DNA of 64,000 nucleotides from Chryseobacterium taeanense. Its GTDB lineage: Bacteria > Bacteroidota > Bacteroidia > Flavobacteriales > Weeksellaceae. The notes beneath the pieces are model-generated. The model saw only the letters and a program-made list of their open reading frames with translations. It ran no database searches and was not told where the DNA came from. The DNA is taken from the NCBI RefSeq assembly GCF_900099685.1, contig NZ_FNDW01000004.1, positions 1 through 64,000 of the forward strand, read 5' to 3'. A program made the translations under genes and the position numbers. Below, one piece after another: positions 25,643 through 33,987 of the stretch. Numbering within the stretch: position 1 is the stretch's first letter; every line of letters begins with the position of its first letter.

Positions 25643-25797
25643 GCTCAGCAAATGAGTATTCTATAATATTTTATTAGCTTTTTTGATTGTTTATTTAGCG
25701 CTGGGGTATTTCGACAGGCTCAGCATAAACTTTATTGCTCAGCAAATGAGTAGTGCTGTAATATTTTATTACTCTTTGATTATTTATTTTAACACTT
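25643..25797. repeat. Two-copy direct repeat upstream of the S9 peptidase gene
   Basis: GCTCAGCAAATGAGTA starts at 25643 and at 25737 (offset 94); each is followed by TAATATTTTATTA and a TTTGATT.TTTATTT block. A TTCGACAGGCTCA segment, also seen near 24257, lies between the copies. Confidence 0.7.
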
Positions 25798-25820
25798 CTT
25801 AACGAATGATATTTATTTCT

Positions 25821-25828
25821 TATTTTTG
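25821..25828 (+). promoter_or_regulatory. Candidate -7 promoter box of the S9 peptidase gene
   Basis: TATTTTTG fits TAnnTTTG; ATG follows 20 bases later. Confidence 0.45.
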
Positions 25829-25847
25829 ATGGATTCAATTTTAAGCA

Positions 25848-27989
25848 ATGAAATTATATAAATTTTCTTTATTGATGGTGGTTTTGGGCAGTTCTGCATT
25901 TGCCCAGACCCAGAAGTTTACAATGGCAGAAGCTGTTAACGGATTGAGAACCAATCTTGCCGTGAAAAACATTTCTCAGTTTTCATGGTCAGGAGACAGA
26001 AAATCTTACATTCAGGCAGTAAAAGGAGGCTATCTTATTACCGATCTGAAATCAAATAAACAGGATACGCTGGTTTCTTTAACACAGCTTAATAGAGGTC
26101 TTACAGATAGTAAATTTAAAGCGGTTCCGCAGATCAAATTCATCAGCAATTCGAAAGGGTATTTCAATAAAGAAGGAAAGGTGATCTGGGTTGAAAAATC
26201 AGGAAGTGACTGGAAAATGAAGAGCCAGGTTGAAATAGACCAGAATGCATCCGATCTTAAAGTTTTTGGGGATAACCAGACTTTTGCCTTTACGGTAAAA
26301 AATAATTTATTCGTCAATAAAAACGGTAAAACAATCGCCGTAACGAATGATTCTGATGAAAATATTCTGAACGGTTCATCCAACGTACATAGAAACGAGT
26401 TCGGCATCGATACAGGAATTTTCCCGGCTCCGAATTCCGAAAGCGTGGCATTTTACAGAATGGATCAGACCATGGTTGCCGATTACCCGATCATCGACTG
26501 GTCGGTAACGCCTGCGGTGAATCATAATATTAAATACCCGATGGCAGGGCAGACTTCTCATCAGGTGACTTTGGGTGTTTTTAATATCAAAACCCAATCT
26601 ACCACATTCCTTAACATCGAAGGAGAAAAAGATCAGTATCTGACAGCCGTGACCTGGAGTCCGGATTCTAAATACATTTTTGTCGGTGTTCTGAACAGAG
26701 GTCAGAATCATATGAAAATGAATCAGTACGATGCCGTTACGGGAAATCTGGTAAAAACGCTTTTTGAAGAAACCAGCGACAAATATGTCGAACCTCAGCA
26801 TCCGCTTACTTTTTTCCCAAATTCTAATACCGATTTCATCTGGCAGAGTCAGAGAACAGGATACAATCATCTGTTTCATTACAATATAGAAAAAGGACTT
26901 ATTGCCCAGATTACAAAAGGAGACTGGCTGGTGACCGATATTTTAGGTTTTAACGAAAAGAAAAAGGAAATTTATTTTACGTCTACCAAAGAAACGCCGC
27001 TTGAAAAACATTTGTACAGAATCAACTGGCTCAACTTCAAAATGCAGCGCCTGGATAATACTGAAGGAGTTCATACCGGTATTTTAAGCAGTGACGGAAA
27101 CCATCTTTATGACATTTACAGCAATGCCAATACCCCGAGGGTTGCGAATATCATCAATACCAATACGCTGAAATCCACGACTATTCTTACCGCTGAGAAC
27201 CCGTTGAAGAATTACCAGCGTCCGGAAATTAAAAATGTAGTTTTAAAGGCAGATGATGGAACGCCGTTATACGGAAAGATCATCCTGCCGACCAATTTTG
27301 ATTCCAATAAAAAATATCCGGTAATTGTGTATCTGTACAACGGGCCGCACCTGCAGCTTGTGACCAACTCATTCCCTGCTTCCGGAAATCTTTGGTACGA
27401 ATATATGGCGCAAAACGGATATATTATCTTTACGATGGACGGAAGAGGTTCTTCCAATCGCGGACTGAAGTTTGAGCAGGCTGTTTTCAGAAACCTGGGA
27501 ACGACCGAAATGAATGACCAGATGAAAGGGATTGATTACCTGAAATCTCTTCCTTATGTAGATTCAGAAAGAATGGGGATTCACGGATGGAGTTTCGGAG
27601 GATTTATGACGACGAGCTTCATGCTTCGTCACCCGGAAGTCTTTAAAGTAGGCGTTGCCGGCGGACCGGTGATCGACTGGAGTATGTACGAAATTATGTA
27701 CGGCGAGAGATATATGGATACGCCGCAGGAAAATCCGCAGGGATATGCCAATGCTAATCTTTTGAATAAAGTACAGAATTTAAAGGGTAAACTCTTGATG
27801 ATTCATGGAGCACAGGATGATGTGGTTGTTTGGCAGCACTCGATTAAATTTATCAAAGCTGCCGTTGACAATGGCGTACAGCTGGATTATTTTGTTTATC
27901 CGGGACATCCGCATAATGTGATCGGGAAAGACAGGGTACATCTGATGCAGAAAGTAACGGATTATTTTGACCTTTATCTGAAAAAATAA
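25848..27989 (+). CDS. S9 family prolyl peptidase, dipeptidyl-peptidase IV type
   Basis: Cleaves X-Pro or X-Ala dipeptides from peptide N-termini, probably in the periplasm. 713 residues with a signal peptide (MKLYKFSLLMVVLGSSAFAQ), an N-terminal beta-propeller (residues about 30-460; HRNEFGIDTGIFPAPNSESVAFYRMD is typical of DPP-IV) and a C-terminal alpha/beta hydrolase. Catalytic Ser582 in GWSFGG, Asp657/658 region in GAQDD, and His at 689 in GHPHN are in the right order. Monocistronic with promoter and terminator. Confidence 0.95.
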   Translation: MKLYKFSLLMVVLGSSAFAQTQKFTMAEAVNGLRTNLAVKNISQFSWSGDRKSYIQAVKGGYLITDLKSNKQDTLVSLTQLNRGLTDSKFKAVPQIKFISNSKGYFNKEGKVIWVEKSGSDWKMKSQVEIDQNASDLKVFGDNQTFAFTVKNNLFVNKNGKTIAVTNDSDENILNGSSNVHRNEFGIDTGIFPAPNSESVAFYRMDQTMVADYPIIDWSVTPAVNHNIKYPMAGQTSHQVTLGVFNIKTQSTTFLNIEGEKDQYLTAVTWSPDSKYIFVGVLNRGQNHMKMNQYDAVTGNLVKTLFEETSDKYVEPQHPLTFFPNSNTDFIWQSQRTGYNHLFHYNIEKGLIAQITKGDWLVTDILGFNEKKKEIYFTSTKETPLEKHLYRINWLNFKMQRLDNTEGVHTGILSSDGNHLYDIYSNANTPRVANIINTNTLKSTTILTAENPLKNYQRPEIKNVVLKADDGTPLYGKIILPTNFDSNKKYPVIVYLYNGPHLQLVTNSFPASGNLWYEYMAQNGYIIFTMDGRGSSNRGLKFEQAVFRNLGTTEMNDQMKGIDYLKSLPYVDSERMGIHGWSFGGFMTTSFMLRHPEVFKVGVAGGPVIDWSMYEIMYGERYMDTPQENPQGYANANLLNKVQNLKGKLLMIHGAQDDVVVWQHSIKFIKAAVDNGVQLDYFVYPGHPHNVIGKDRVHLMQKVTDYFDLYLKK

Positions 27990-28007
27990 TTTCTAAAATA
28001 ATTTTCT

Positions 28008-28053
28008 AAAAAGACAGAGACTCGTTCATATACTGAGGTTTCTGTCTTTTTTG
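28008..28053 (+). terminator. Terminator after the S9 peptidase gene
   Basis: AAAAGACAGAgACTC / GAGgTtTCTGTCTTTT stem with a loop near 15 bases and a six-T tail. Confidence 0.75.
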
Positions 28054-28134
28054 TTTTCAGGCTGTTTAAAAATTACTGATCCGGATTTCATTTCTTTCTT
28101 ATCAAACATCAATGTACCTGATTTTTAAGTGAAT

Positions 28135-28142
28135 TATCTTTG
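28135..28142 (+). promoter_or_regulatory. Candidate -7 promoter box of the luciferase-like gene
   Basis: TATCTTTG, exact TAnnTTTG. It overlaps the longer reading frame's upstream Met (28129), which supports translation from 28162 instead. Confidence 0.5.
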
Positions 28143-28161
28143 TAGCATAAAAATCAACAAT

Positions 28162-29181
28162 ATGGAATTAGGAATTGGAATGTTTGGCGATTTAAGTTTC
28201 GACCCAAATACCGGGAAATATAAAGATGCAGGTGTAAAAATCCGTGAAATTATAGATCAGGTAAAACTGATGGATGAGGTAGGAATTGATGTTTTTGCCA
28301 TGGGCGAGCATCACCGTCCCGACTATGCGGTTTCGTCTCCGGAAATCGTTTTGGCTGCTGCGGCAAGTGTTACAAAAAACATAAAGCTGGCAAGTGGCGT
28401 AACCGTACTCAGCTCATCTGAACCTGTAAAAGTATATGAAGATTTTTCAACACTCGATTTAATTTCAGATGGACGTGCGGAAATTTTCGTAGGCCGCGGA
28501 AGTTTTATTGAATCTTTTCCGCTTTACGGATATTCTTTAAATGATTATGAAGAGCTTTTCGATGAAAAACTGGAATTGCTTTTAAAGATTAATTCAGAGG
28601 AAAATGTTTCCTGGTCAGGTAAATTACGTGCTCCGATGCAGAATCAGACGGTTTATCCAAGAGCAAAAAATGGAGGCAAACTTTCGATCTGGAGAGCTGT
28701 CGGCGGAACTCCGCAATCCGTTTTAAGTGCTGCGAAATTAGGAATACCCCTCGTGGTAGCCATCATTGGAGGAATGCCTGTGCAGTTTAAGAATTTAATT
28801 GAATTCTACAAGCAGGAATATCTTAAAGCAGGCCATCCCGAATCTGAAATGCAGATTGCCATCCACTCGCATACTTTTGTAAGTGAAGATGCAAATGTAA
28901 TAGACGGATATTTTCACAATTATAAATCGCAGATGGACAGGATCGGGTCATCAAGAGGCTGGGCACCTTACACCAAAATGCAATATGAAGGCGGAAGGAG
29001 CAAAGACGGTGCTTTGTTTATAGGAAACGCCAATGAAGTTGCCGATAAAATTGCTTACATGAAAGAAATTTTCGGGATTACCAGATTTATCGGTCATATG
29101 GATGTCGGCGATCCGGCTGATGATATCATGAGAAAATCAATCGAACTGTTCGGCGAAAAGGTCGGTTCGCAGGTAAAATAG
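28162..29181 (+). CDS. LLM-class flavin-dependent oxidoreductase
   Basis: 339 residues from 28162. A luciferase-like TIM-barrel monooxygenase that uses FMN or F420-type flavin chemistry. Diagnostic segments: MELGIGMFGDLSF, VFAMGEHHRPDYAVSSPEIVLAAAA (23-60 region), ASGVTVLSSSEPVKVYEDFSTLDLISDGRAE, and near the end GNANEVADKIAYM. Cytoplasmic. Substrate cannot be inferred; not in an operon. The chosen start follows a TAnnTTTG box by 19 bases. Confidence 0.92.
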   Translation: MELGIGMFGDLSFDPNTGKYKDAGVKIREIIDQVKLMDEVGIDVFAMGEHHRPDYAVSSPEIVLAAAASVTKNIKLASGVTVLSSSEPVKVYEDFSTLDLISDGRAEIFVGRGSFIESFPLYGYSLNDYEELFDEKLELLLKINSEENVSWSGKLRAPMQNQTVYPRAKNGGKLSIWRAVGGTPQSVLSAAKLGIPLVVAIIGGMPVQFKNLIEFYKQEYLKAGHPESEMQIAIHSHTFVSEDANVIDGYFHNYKSQMDRIGSSRGWAPYTKMQYEGGRSKDGALFIGNANEVADKIAYMKEIFGITRFIGHMDVGDPADDIMRKSIELFGEKVGSQVK

Positions 29182-29187
29182 ATATTA

Positions 29188-29223
29188 AAAACTCCGTTGA
29201 AAATCATTTCAATGGAGTTTTAA
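29188..29223. terminator. Terminator between the LLM gene and the 29225-29671 gene
   Basis: AAAACTCCgTTGAAA / TTTCAATGGAGTTTT stem with a short loop; A and T runs on both sides suit the convergent pair. Confidence 0.8.
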
Positions 29224-29224
29224 T

Positions 29225-29671
29225 TTATGCCTCAGTATCAAATCTGGCTTTGTATTCATTCAGAAGTTGGGCGAGCTTTTTGGCAGACATTCCATAGGTG
29301 TCGGGAAAGCCTCCCTGTCGTAGTTTCGTTTTATTACCGACCATGGTTTTATTAAAGTCAAAAACCACAAGCCTGTTGAAAGCTACCCATTTTGTTTTAA
29401 AGGTAACAACTGTATGCCAGGGAATAAAAGTAACCCTGAAAAGATTTTTCATTTCAATTCCCTTTTCATCAATTTTGAGATAACATGAACCGGGAAGAAG
29501 GTTGAGAAGAAAAACTACGAAACACATTCCGAAAAAAACAATATTCAGAATCGCAATGAGTTTGTTTTTATCTAAAAGAGAAATCCCTAAAACGACAAAA
29601 CCAATACTAATCATCAGTAAAATACTACTTTTTACTTTTCCGGGTTTTAAAATAAGAGGTAAGTTTTGCAT
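29225..29671 (-). CDS. Small membrane protein, STM3941-like
   Basis: 148 residues with two N-terminal transmembrane segments (about 15-33 and 38-58) and a cytoplasmic beta-rich domain of PH-like appearance (LKIDEKGIEMKNLFRVTFIPWHTVVTF). The C-terminal GGFPDTYGMSAKKLAQLLNEY block resembles the STM3941 family, of unknown function. Single gene; stop lies only two bases from the shared terminator. Confidence 0.75.
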   Translation of the reverse strand: MQNLPLILKPGKVKSSILLMISIGFVVLGISLLDKNKLIAILNIVFFGMCFVVFLLNLLPGSCYLKIDEKGIEMKNLFRVTFIPWHTVVTFKTKWVAFNRLVVFDFNKTMVGNKTKLRQGGFPDTYGMSAKKLAQLLNEYKARFDTEA

Positions 29672-29711
29672 GATAATTTTAATGATTCAAATGTAATAAA
29701 TCTTTATTGAA

Positions 29712-29740
29712 AAACCTCCGTCGAAATTTCGAGGAGGTTC
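29712..29740 (-). terminator. Terminator of the 29882-30379 gene
   Basis: AACCTCC / GGAGGTT stem with an inner TCGAAATTTCGA self-complementary core; on the minus strand it is followed by TTTTTC. Confidence 0.65.
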
Positions 29741-29881
29741 TCTTTACAAATCTTCTAAAAGTATATGCATTCTAAAAATGCGTATTTATAATGAAAAAAA
29801 ATATTCAATATTCAAATGAACAATGGTAGGCCAAAGTCGATAGGTTTGTTGCGGATATTATCATTTACATTTTGGATAAAA

Positions 29882-30379
29882 TCAAATCGCCGCATAATAA
29901 GAAATTGCTACCTGAGGATGAAAGCTAAACATGAAGGTATCAAAATGTTCTCCCGAAGTTGTTTTGCTCAAAAGGTATTTGTTATCAATAATATCTATAA
30001 GCAGCAATTCAGGCGTGTAAAAAGTCAGTCCTATTTTATGCTTTGATTTATCTTCAACATTTGAGCTTATAAGATCCAGTTTAAAATCTTCAATTGGGAA
30101 GAAGGTATTGCCTAAGACATCCGGGAGGCTCTTAATTTCACCATTTAGCTGAGAAACGTAGTTTACAACAGCGGTACTGAGTAAAAAAGGAATTTTTTCT
30201 GCATTAGAATTTTTCAGCAACAGTTGCCAATAATTTTTTACCGGATCATCTTTGTCATCAAATACCTGATGCTGAATTTTATACTCCAGGTAAGTATCTT
30301 CAAAGATATATTGATCCCACAGCATACTTGAATTCTCATCAATCACGACTCGAAACGCCAATTTTATTTTAGCTTTCAT
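29882..30379 (-). CDS. Hypothetical protein
   Basis: 165 residues, not recognised. No signal peptide or membrane helix; mixed charged sequence predicted alpha/beta, with aromatic residues spread along it (WDQYIFEDTYLEYKIQHQVFDD, HFDTFMFSFHPQVAISYYAAI). Codon choice is like the neighbours, and a terminator follows, so it is probably a real cytoplasmic protein. Its own promoter was not identified. Confidence 0.75.
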   Translation of the reverse strand: MKAKIKLAFRVVIDENSSMLWDQYIFEDTYLEYKIQHQVFDDKDDPVKNYWQLLLKNSNAEKIPFLLSTAVVNYVSQLNGEIKSLPDVLGNTFFPIEDFKLDLISSNVEDKSKHKIGLTFYTPELLLIDIIDNKYLLSKTTSGEHFDTFMFSFHPQVAISYYAAI

Positions 30380-30471
30380 AATTTCTAAGTTTTAATAAAC
30401 AGGGCGACATTTTTTTAATTCCGCCCTGCTTCTAACAAAATTGATATGAAATTATCTAACACTTGAAAGCA

Positions 30472-31506
30472 TCAGCTCACAAGAACTTTCAGGTCTTCTG
30501 AAAATTTTCCTTTAGAATTATCTATCGTAATTTTTGCAACATACATTCCGGATTTTAGCTGGTTTCTGTTCATTTTTATTTCCTGTTTTCCGGAAGATAG
30601 TTTTTGCTTGTCGATTACGCTGAAAAGTTTCCGCCCACTGGTGTCAAACAGATCAATACTTACGGTAGATTTTTCGTTAAGCATAATAGGAAAAACAGTT
30701 TCCTCGCGGAATGGATTGGGATAATTTTGTTCCACTTTAAAATTTTTAGTGTTCTCTACTTCCTGTGTTCCAAGAACGGCTCCTGCCACATATATGGTGT
30801 GGGTTAGGATATAACCTGCCGATAAGGAACCTGTTATTGTACTCATTTCATTGCTTGTCCCATCAGAAAAAACATTGTCACTGCTATTATAGGTATATCC
30901 CGTCATTCCCTTTGTGTAACCGTAAGAAGCACCATTTACATTCACATTATAAACTGCACTATTAGTTCCCTCGGGAAATGCAATTTGGGTTATTAAAAGA
31001 GAAGTTCCATCTGCTTTATAAATATGAACGTGAATATGTGTCGCCCTGCTTTGGTACCAGCCGGGGAAAATACTTGTAAAGCTCACCATACCACTGGCAT
31101 CGGTTGTCTGCCTTCCGCGAAGAAAGTGATTGTTGGTGTAATTAGCCGACTGCATTTGCGTGCCTCCATACTCAGAATAATTGCCATCTTTATCACAATG
31201 CCATATATCTACTAAAACACCTTGGTATGCGGCACAATTTCCATTGGTGTTTTTAATATAAATATTTATGGTAAACGGAACACCGGTTCTATCGCCCACA
31301 ATATTGCTTTGAACAAGGCTGGATGGTGTATGTGTAGGAAAAGGTCCTTCAGTTTCCGTATTGGTTACTGTACAGGTAAGATCGGTTTTTGCCGTGTTAT
31401 CAGCAGAAATATTTCCCGGTGAAAAATTTGATCGTAACAGCGCAGGTGTGGCAACAGCAATTCCTGCCAGTCCTAACGAGTTTCTTAAAAAGTTTTTTCT
31501 GTCCAT
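30472..31506 (-). CDS. Intradiol ring-cleavage dioxygenase-like protein with T9SS sorting domain
   Basis: Start set at 31506 (MDRKNFLRNSLGLAGIAVATPALL), giving a 344-residue product with a signal-like N-terminus; a Met nine codons upstream is possible. The catalytic domain (residues about 45-245) is intradiol dioxygenase-like: ETEGPFPTHTPSS, DIWHCDKDGNYSEYGG with the first iron-ligand Tyr, and FPGWYQSRATHIHVHIY with the second Tyr and two His ligands. The last 85 residues are a T9SS type A sorting domain (VEQNYPNPF at about 262, then FDTSGRKLF and LKSGMYVAKI). Likely secreted or surface-anchored; substrate unknown. Paralogous to 32280-33059. Confidence 0.9.
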   Translation of the reverse strand: MDRKNFLRNSLGLAGIAVATPALLRSNFSPGNISADNTAKTDLTCTVTNTETEGPFPTHTPSSLVQSNIVGDRTGVPFTINIYIKNTNGNCAAYQGVLVDIWHCDKDGNYSEYGGTQMQSANYTNNHFLRGRQTTDASGMVSFTSIFPGWYQSRATHIHVHIYKADGTSLLITQIAFPEGTNSAVYNVNVNGASYGYTKGMTGYTYNSSDNVFSDGTSNEMSTITGSLSAGYILTHTIYVAGAVLGTQEVENTKNFKVEQNYPNPFREETVFPIMLNEKSTVSIDLFDTSGRKLFSVIDKQKLSSGKQEIKMNRNQLKSGMYVAKITIDNSKGKFSEDLKVLVS

Positions 31507-31522
31507 ATGCGATTTATTTAGG

Positions 31523-32164
31523 TTAAATTTCAAAAAAAATCAAAAGGGCATTCTCACTCAGGGCTTCAAATTCAAGTGTTGCAATTTCTGATAAGATAAT
31601 GGCATCTCTGCTTTCCATAAGCCGGTTTTGAAATTCAAAAGCGCCGTTTATTACCATTCCGAAAATTGATTTGCTGTTTTTCCGAAGTATGTATTCCTGC
31701 TCCCTTCTTCCTTCATACAATCCAATAAAATTGGGATATTCTACATTTTCTGAAATGGGAAATAAAATGTTTTTCGAGATGATATGTAAATCTTCAACCG
31801 CAAAAAACCGATTGTTTTTTTTGTTTTTGAATTCAAAAATTAATACATCAGCCTTTTCTTCCTCAAGATTATTTTTAATATGGAAAAGATTGCTTTCGTT
31901 TGAGCTTAAAGTGAAAACCTGTTCTGAGGAAATGGTCTTTTCAAAATCATTAATTAAAATTTCGCCGTACAAGATCATGACCATGATGGTGGAATCTTCC
32001 GCAAATTCTAAGATGTAATTTTCACTTTCGTCAAGTACAATTTCAGATACTTTTCTAAGATCCGAAGCTTCTTCAATGATTATTTCATTCAGAATACATG
32101 CTTTTTCTTTTTTCCAAACTGAAAAATCGGCTTTATAAATTCTTGATGGGCTTTGAACTAACAT
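31523..32164 (-). CDS. Pirin-like / quercetinase-like cupin protein
   Basis: 213 residues from the Met at 32164; a Met 17 codons earlier (32215) is the alternative. The C-terminal half matches the Bacteroidota pirin-like domain: GLYEGRREQEYIL, VFGMVINGAFEFQNRLMESRDAI-type sequence and LEFEALSENALLIFFEI at the end. The N-terminal half is a second degenerate cupin. Pirin relatives bind iron and some cleave quercetin; no clear His metal set is visible here. It sits between the two dioxygenase genes, 16 bases before the T9SS one, suggesting an operon. Confidence 0.75.
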   Translation of the reverse strand: MLVQSPSRIYKADFSVWKKEKACILNEIIIEEASDLRKVSEIVLDESENYILEFAEDSTIMVMILYGEILINDFEKTISSEQVFTLSSNESNLFHIKNNLEEEKADVLIFEFKNKKNNRFFAVEDLHIISKNILFPISENVEYPNFIGLYEGRREQEYILRKNSKSIFGMVINGAFEFQNRLMESRDAIILSEIATLEFEALSENALLIFFEI

Positions 32165-32279
32165 TTTCTGGATTTTAAACGTTCCACATGGCACAGACAA
32201 ACACTTATCAACCACTCCAATTGTGTAGATCTGTGCTTTTTGTGGAAACTAATTGACTAATATTAAATAGACTTTATTT

Positions 32280-33059
32280 CTAAGCCGAAACTTTGATGGT
32301 GTGGGTAAGGGCATATCCTGCACTTACACTTCCTGATATGCTCGACATCTCGTTTGAGGTTCCGTCACTGAATACATTATCATTCGCATTATAAGTATAT
32401 CCGGTCATGCCTTTGTAGCCGGTGCTTGCAGCTACCTGAACAACAGCACTGTCGCTTCCTTCAGGGAAGGCAATTTGCGTTACCAGAAGCGATTGCCCCG
32501 AAGAATTATATATATGAACATGAATATGAGTCGCTCTTCCGCTGTACCAACCCGGAAAAATAGAGGTGAAATTTACTTTTCCGTTGGCATCCGTCGTTTG
32601 TCTTCCTCGTAAAAAATGAACCGATGTGTAATTGGAAGACTGCATCGAAGTTCCTCCATATTCTGAATAATTTCCGTCTTTATCACAATGCCATATGTCA
32701 ACAATCGCACCTTGTAAATTGGCACAGCTTGCATTTACATTCTGAACAGTAATCTCAATGCTAAAAGGAACTCCTGTTCTGTCGCTTACAATATTGCTCT
32801 GAACAAGGCTTGAGGGAGATTTTGTAGGAAACGGGCCTTCAGTTTCAGAGTTTGTAACAGAACATCCTGTTGATGATGACTGAGAACCTGAAGTAGAACT
32901 AGAACTAGAACTAGAACTAGAAGTAGATCCTGAAGAATTGGTGGATGAATCTGTAATATCATCGTCACTACTGCAATGAACTAAAATCGGAGCGGCTACA
33001 GCAGTAACTCCTGCTAAACCAAGCGTTTTTAAAAAGCTCTTCCTGTCTATTGTTTTCAT
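32280..33059 (-). CDS. Intradiol ring-cleavage dioxygenase-like lipoprotein
   Basis: 259 residues. N-terminal MKTIDRKSFLKTLGLAG... ends in the lipobox-like LVHC (Cys at 29). Residues 33-62 are a Ser/Thr-rich linker. The rest is the same intradiol dioxygenase domain as 30472-31506, with ETEGPFPTKSPSS, DIWHCDKDGNYSEYGG and FPGWYSGRATHIHVHIY retaining the two Tyr and two His ligands. Unlike its paralogue it lacks a C-terminal sorting domain, so anchoring is by lipid. The pair probably arose by duplication and may act on aromatic substrates outside the cytoplasm. Confidence 0.9.
   Translation of the reverse strand: MKTIDRKSFLKTLGLAGVTAVAAPILVHCSSDDDITDSSTNSSGSTSSSSSSSSSTSGSQSSSTGCSVTNSETEGPFPTKSPSSLVQSNIVSDRTGVPFSIEITVQNVNASCANLQGAIVDIWHCDKDGNYSEYGGTSMQSSNYTSVHFLRGRQTTDANGKVNFTSIFPGWYSGRATHIHVHIYNSSGQSLLVTQIAFPEGSDSAVVQVAASTGYKGMTGYTYNANDNVFSDGTSNEMSSISGSVSAGYALTHTIKVSA
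32894..32929 (+). repeat. Hexanucleotide tandem repeat in the serine linker
   Basis: TAGAAC occurs four times in exact tandem from 32894 to 32917, followed by the variants TAGAAG and TAGATC. It encodes the Ser-rich linker on the minus strand (six bases = two Ser codons). Unit changes would keep the reading frame. Confidence 0.9.
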
Positions 33060-33129
33060 AACATTTCTTTTTTGCTGTTAATAATTAAATGATATAGATC
33101 GTTATTTGAGTTTCTTCAAATTCTTAGAT

Positions 33130-33137
33130 CAAAGGTA
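33130..33137 (-). promoter_or_regulatory. Candidate -7 promoter box for the dioxygenase/pirin operon
   Basis: TACCTTTG on the minus strand fits TAnnTTTG; leader about 64 bases to the ATG at 33059. Confidence 0.4.
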
Positions 33138-33308
33138 TTTTGAAAGTGATGAATTATGAAATTTATGAGGTAAACAGAAAAAATGTGTCGGTAAACAGTA
33201 ATTTTTTAAGAACTATTAAGAATTAAAAGGCTATAGATGAATTTAATTGATTGTGCCAAATCTGTCTGTTATGATTTGGTATATTGGATGAACCTGCTGA
33301 AGGTAGAA

Positions 33309-33983
33309 CTATTTATTCACAATTCTCATGACAACATCCTTATAGGTATCGCCAATCGGAATCACAAAATGGGTAATATGAATATTACGGTTCACAACCG
33401 TTTTGATATTATTCACAGGAACAATATAAGAACGATGAACACGCACAAAATCCTTTTCGGAAAGCTTTTCCATAATACTTTTCATAGAAGAACGGGCTGT
33501 GATTTTAGAATTATCCGTAAGATGGATCTGAATATAATCGTCTAAGCCTTCAATGAGAAGTATATCATCGAAATTGATCTTGTGAAGCTTGTAATCGGCA
33601 CGAATGGAAAGATATTTTATATCATCAGGATCATTTGTGATTTTCACTTTTCCTACAGCCTCTTTGAATCTTTCGAAAGAAAAAGGTTTTAATAAATAAT
33701 CTACCGCATTGATACTGAAGGCATCAACAGCATATTCGGAATAAGCGGTCGTGAAAATGACTTTTGTATTTTGAGAGATGTTTTTGTAGAAATCCATCCC
33801 GTTTTTAGAGGGCATTTCAATATCTAAAAAAATGAGATCGACAGGGTATTTCCTAAGGTGTTTTTTTGCATCACTTTGTGTGTTGAACACCTTTTCAAGA
33901 GAAAGATTTTCAATTTTTCCGGCATAATTCTCAATAATTTTTAAGGCCAGAATTTCATCATCCAAAGCAATGGCTTTTATCAT
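33309..33983 (-). CDS. LytTR-family response regulator
   Basis: 224 residues: receiver domain (1-115) with acidic pocket ALDDE, phospho-acceptor D54 in LIFLDIEMPSKNG, TTAYSEYAVDAF and Lys in LLKPF; then a LytTR DNA-binding domain (about 125-224; KITARSSMKSIMEKLSEKDFVRVHRSYIV). Acts as a transcription factor phosphorylated by the histidine kinase encoded four bases upstream. Targets unknown; the dioxygenase operon is downstream, but no shared operator was found. Confidence 0.95.
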   Translation of the reverse strand: MIKAIALDDEILALKIIENYAGKIENLSLEKVFNTQSDAKKHLRKYPVDLIFLDIEMPSKNGMDFYKNISQNTKVIFTTAYSEYAVDAFSINAVDYLLKPFSFERFKEAVGKVKITNDPDDIKYLSIRADYKLHKINFDDILLIEGLDDYIQIHLTDNSKITARSSMKSIMEKLSEKDFVRVHRSYIVPVNNIKTVVNRNIHITHFVIPIGDTYKDVVMRIVNK

Positions 33984-33987
33984 AAAT

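Noticed and set aside
23750..25850. Insertion sequence
   Set aside because: There are inverted and direct repeats but no transposase frame or remnants.
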